Source of the DNA: Alphaproteobacteria bacterium
GTDB lineage: Bacteria; Pseudomonadota; Alphaproteobacteria; ATCC43930; CGMCC-115725
Reading direction: 5' to 3'
Length of the DNA stretch: 7,123 nucleotides
Assembly (NCBI GenBank): GCA_019241915.1
Contig: JAFAWI010000279.1
Coordinates: 1 to 7,123, forward strand
Shown here: one piece after another, positions 5,492 through 7,123 of the stretch
How positions within the stretch are numbered: position 1 is the stretch's first letter
Layout of the letters: each line of letters starts with the position of its first letter
Program-made: the position numbers and the translations under genes
Notes under the pieces: generated by a model
The model's database searches: none
The model's input: only the letters and a program-made list of their open reading frames with translations
Told to the model about the DNA's origin: nothing

Positions 5492-6913
5492 ATGGCCGCC
5501 AATCCGTACGACCTGAGCAGCCGCGAACTGCTCAGCATCCTGTTCAAGGAGCAGCGCAGGCTCGCTGCCGTATTTCTCGTCCTGAGCGCGCTCGTGATCG
5601 GCTACTCGTACATGCTGACCCCGTATTATGAGGCGACGACGCGGCTGCTCGTCAAAAGCGGCCGCGAATTCCAGACCCGGTCCGATCCGAACCAGCCGGT
5701 CGTCGCGGTGCCGAGCTCGACGAAGCAGGAAATCGTCAACTCTGAAATCCAGATCCTGACCAGCCGCGACCTCGTCGAAGCGGTGGTCAACAAGATCGGC
5801 GCCGGGCGGCTTTACCCGGGCGCCGGTATCGACGCGGCGATCCGCGATTTCGCTGCCGACTTCAAGGCGTCGCCAGTCGAGCAGGCCGACGTCATCGACG
5901 CCAGCTACCGCAACCGCGACCGTGGGGTGGCGGTCGAGGCGCTGGCGACCGTGGTCGAGCTGTACCAGCAGAAGCACGCCGACATGTTCGCCGATCCGCG
6001 CTTCAAGTTTCTCGAACAGCAGACGCGGCAGTATCAGGACCAGCTCGATGCGGTGACCAAGAAGGAGAGCGATCTGCGCAGCGGCAAGTCGCTGTTTGAC
6101 GTCGATGCGCAGCGCGCCAAGCTGCTCGACGAGCGAGCCTCGACGGGCGCGATACTCGACCAGCTCAAGAGCCAGTCGATCGACACGCACCAGCGCATCG
6201 ATTTCCTGACCAACCGGCTCAAGACGACCCCGGCGCTGATCCCGGGCGGCGTGTCGCAGGCCGACGTGGTCGAGCAGGCCAAGGCGCGGCTGCTCGACCT
6301 CCAGGTCAAGCAGCAGCAGTTGAAGGAGCGCTATGTCGGCGATGTGAAGCCGCTGCGGGACGCCGAAGCCGAGATCGCCAAGCTGAAGGATTTCGTGTCG
6401 CGCAACGACCCGATGAACCGCAAGGAATGGTCGCAGCGGAACACCGCCTATGACGACATGACGGTCGCGCTCAACCGCGCGCTCGCCGATGCCGCGCCGC
6501 TCGATCAGCAGATCGCGCTGCGCCAGCAGCAGGCGCAGCAGACCGAAGCCAAACTGCGCGATCTCGAAAGCGGCGCCACCGCAATCGGCGATCTCGAACG
6601 CGAGCGGCGGGTGCTCGAAGAACTCGTTCATACCTACCGGACGCGCTACGAGGAAGCGCGGATGAACGAGGATCTCGACCGCGATCGCATCGTCAGCATC
6701 AGCATCGTGCAGCGGCCCGACGCGCCGGCGAGGCCGGCCGGACCGCGCCATTTGCCGTTCGCGCTCGCCGGCATTTTGATCGGGCTGGTCGGCGCCGCGG
6801 CGGTGCTGCTCTATCGGCTCGTGTTCCGCGAAACGCTGATCACGGTCGAAAGCGTCGAACGCATTATCGGTCTGCCGGTCGTCGCCTCGGTCGGTGTCCA
6901 CGAAGCCGACTGA
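5492..6913 (+). CDS. Wzz/GumC-family polysaccharide co-polymerase, no kinase domain
   Basis: This 473-aa inner-membrane protein is of the chain-length-determinant/GumC type, which sets polymer length and contacts the export lipoprotein. Topology is typical: a short cytoplasmic start, TM1 at about 24-43, then a Wzz domain beginning MLTPYYEATTRLLVKSGREF (41-60) with SEIQILTSRDLVEAVV (84-99). A long periplasmic region rich in coiled coil follows (about 168-245 and 255-395, with Gln/Glu/Lys/Arg heptad-like runs). Next comes the Pro-rich QRPDAPARPAGPRHLPF before TM2 (about 421-441). Only about 30 residues follow TM2, so the BY-kinase domain with Walker motifs found in Wzc-like proteins is absent. 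The ATG has GAGG (5481-5484) seven bases upstream. It lies between the export lipoprotein and a glycosyltransferase in one probable operon. Confidence 0.92.
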   Translation: MAANPYDLSSRELLSILFKEQRRLAAVFLVLSALVIGYSYMLTPYYEATTRLLVKSGREFQTRSDPNQPVVAVPSSTKQEIVNSEIQILTSRDLVEAVVNKIGAGRLYPGAGIDAAIRDFAADFKASPVEQADVIDASYRNRDRGVAVEALATVVELYQQKHADMFADPRFKFLEQQTRQYQDQLDAVTKKESDLRSGKSLFDVDAQRAKLLDERASTGAILDQLKSQSIDTHQRIDFLTNRLKTTPALIPGGVSQADVVEQAKARLLDLQVKQQQLKERYVGDVKPLRDAEAEIAKLKDFVSRNDPMNRKEWSQRNTAYDDMTVALNRALADAAPLDQQIALRQQQAQQTEAKLRDLESGATAIGDLERERRVLEELVHTYRTRYEEARMNEDLDRDRIVSISIVQRPDAPARPAGPRHLPFALAGILIGLVGAAAVLLYRLVFRETLITVESVERIIGLPVVASVGVHEAD

Positions 6914-6923
6914 GCGGCGGCGG

Positions 6924-6941
6924 CCCGCTAACCGCGGGTTT
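6924..6941 (+). terminator. Weak hairpin after the co-polymerase gene
   Basis: CCCGC (6924-6928) and GCGGG (6934-6938) pair around TAACC and are followed by only TTT. The stem is short and the U-run minimal. It is at most a weak or partial terminator between the co-polymerase and the glycosyltransferase, and may be chance. Confidence 0.2.
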
Positions 6942-6966
6942 ACGCCTCAGCCTTACTGTCCGGGCG

Positions 6967-7123
6967 ATGACCCAGCTCCCGCAGAATCGCCGCGTCCTTT
7001 ACGTGCTGCAAGGCCTGCCGGTGCCGTTCGACCGGCGCGCTTGGTTGCACGCGACGACACTCGCCGCCCACGGCTATACGGTCAGCTTTATCTGCCCCAA
7101 GGGGCGCGGCTTCAACCTGTCGC
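6967..7123 (+). CDS. GT4-type glycosyltransferase, N-terminal part (cut by window edge)
   Basis: Fifty-two codons are visible before the right edge. After the ATG, a first beta strand RVLYVLQGLPVPFDRRAWLH is followed by ATTLAAHGYTVSFICPKGRG and FNLS. The combination VPFDRR.WL.ATTL..GY.VS.ICPKG.GFN is characteristic of the N-terminal domain of bacterial GT-B glycosyltransferases of the GT4 kind found in exopolysaccharide clusters. The catalytic and nucleotide-sugar binding C-terminal domain lies outside the window, so donor and acceptor cannot be named. By context it adds a later sugar to the lipid-linked repeat unit started by the transferase at 2990-4600. The start lies 53 bases after the co-polymerase stop, with only a weak GGGCG upstream. 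A nearby alternative start is not excluded. Confidence 0.85.
   Translation, partial: MTQLPQNRRVLYVLQGLPVPFDRRAWLHATTLAAHGYTVSFICPKGRGFNLS

Noticed and set aside
6077..6100. SGKS in the co-polymerase as a possible Walker A motif
   Set aside because: The required GxxxxGK[ST] pattern is missing, and the residues lie in the periplasmic coiled-coil region, where ATP binding is not expected.
4715..6901. A 728-codon open frame on the minus strand across the export and co-polymerase genes
   Set aside because: It is antisense to two clearly recognised genes. Its product is Arg/Asp/His-rich with no family signature, as expected for the antisense frame of GC-rich coding DNA.

Overview
The window is very GC-rich, with strong G/C bias at third codon positions. 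It uses GTG starts as well as ATG and carries Gram-negative envelope genes: a lipoprotein exporter, a periplasmic gamma-glutamyltranspeptidase and a Wzz/GumC-type inner-membrane protein. This suggests a proteobacterium, most likely an alphaproteobacterium. That placement is inferred from protein style and gene order, since no rRNA or other phylogenetic marker is present.

Left part (1-1102): a divergent pair. On the minus strand lie a 65-codon gene (143-340) with a near-perfect Shine-Dalgarno sequence and, 9 bases downstream, the first 44 codons of another gene that runs off the left edge. I recognise neither product. On the plus strand is a YafY-type HTH/WYL regulator (416-1102). A long inverted repeat (375-414, 17 of 18 pairs matched) lies between them, directly against the regulator's start codon. 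It is the obvious candidate operator for this small regulon.

Middle (1096-2829, minus): a complete gamma-glutamyltranspeptidase precursor with signal peptide, autocleavage threonine and substrate-binding residues intact. Its tail overlaps the tail of the regulator gene by 7 bp.

Right part (2990-7123, plus): the start of an exopolysaccharide or capsule gene cluster. In order it has the membrane enzyme that loads the first sugar phosphate onto undecaprenyl phosphate (2990-4600), a short Wza-family export lipoprotein (4757-5440), a Wzz/GumC-like co-polymerase without a kinase domain (5492-6913), and the N-terminus of a GT4-type glycosyltransferase (6967 onward, cut by the window edge). Together these start the lipid-linked repeat unit, extend it, control chain length and carry the polymer across the periplasm and outer membrane. 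Flippase, polymerase, kinase and further glycosyltransferases would be expected beyond the right edge.

I found no tRNA, rRNA, CRISPR array, insertion sequence or phage gene, and no clear sign of a wholly new system. The least explained part is the small unidentified operon with its unusually long operator-like palindrome at the left.
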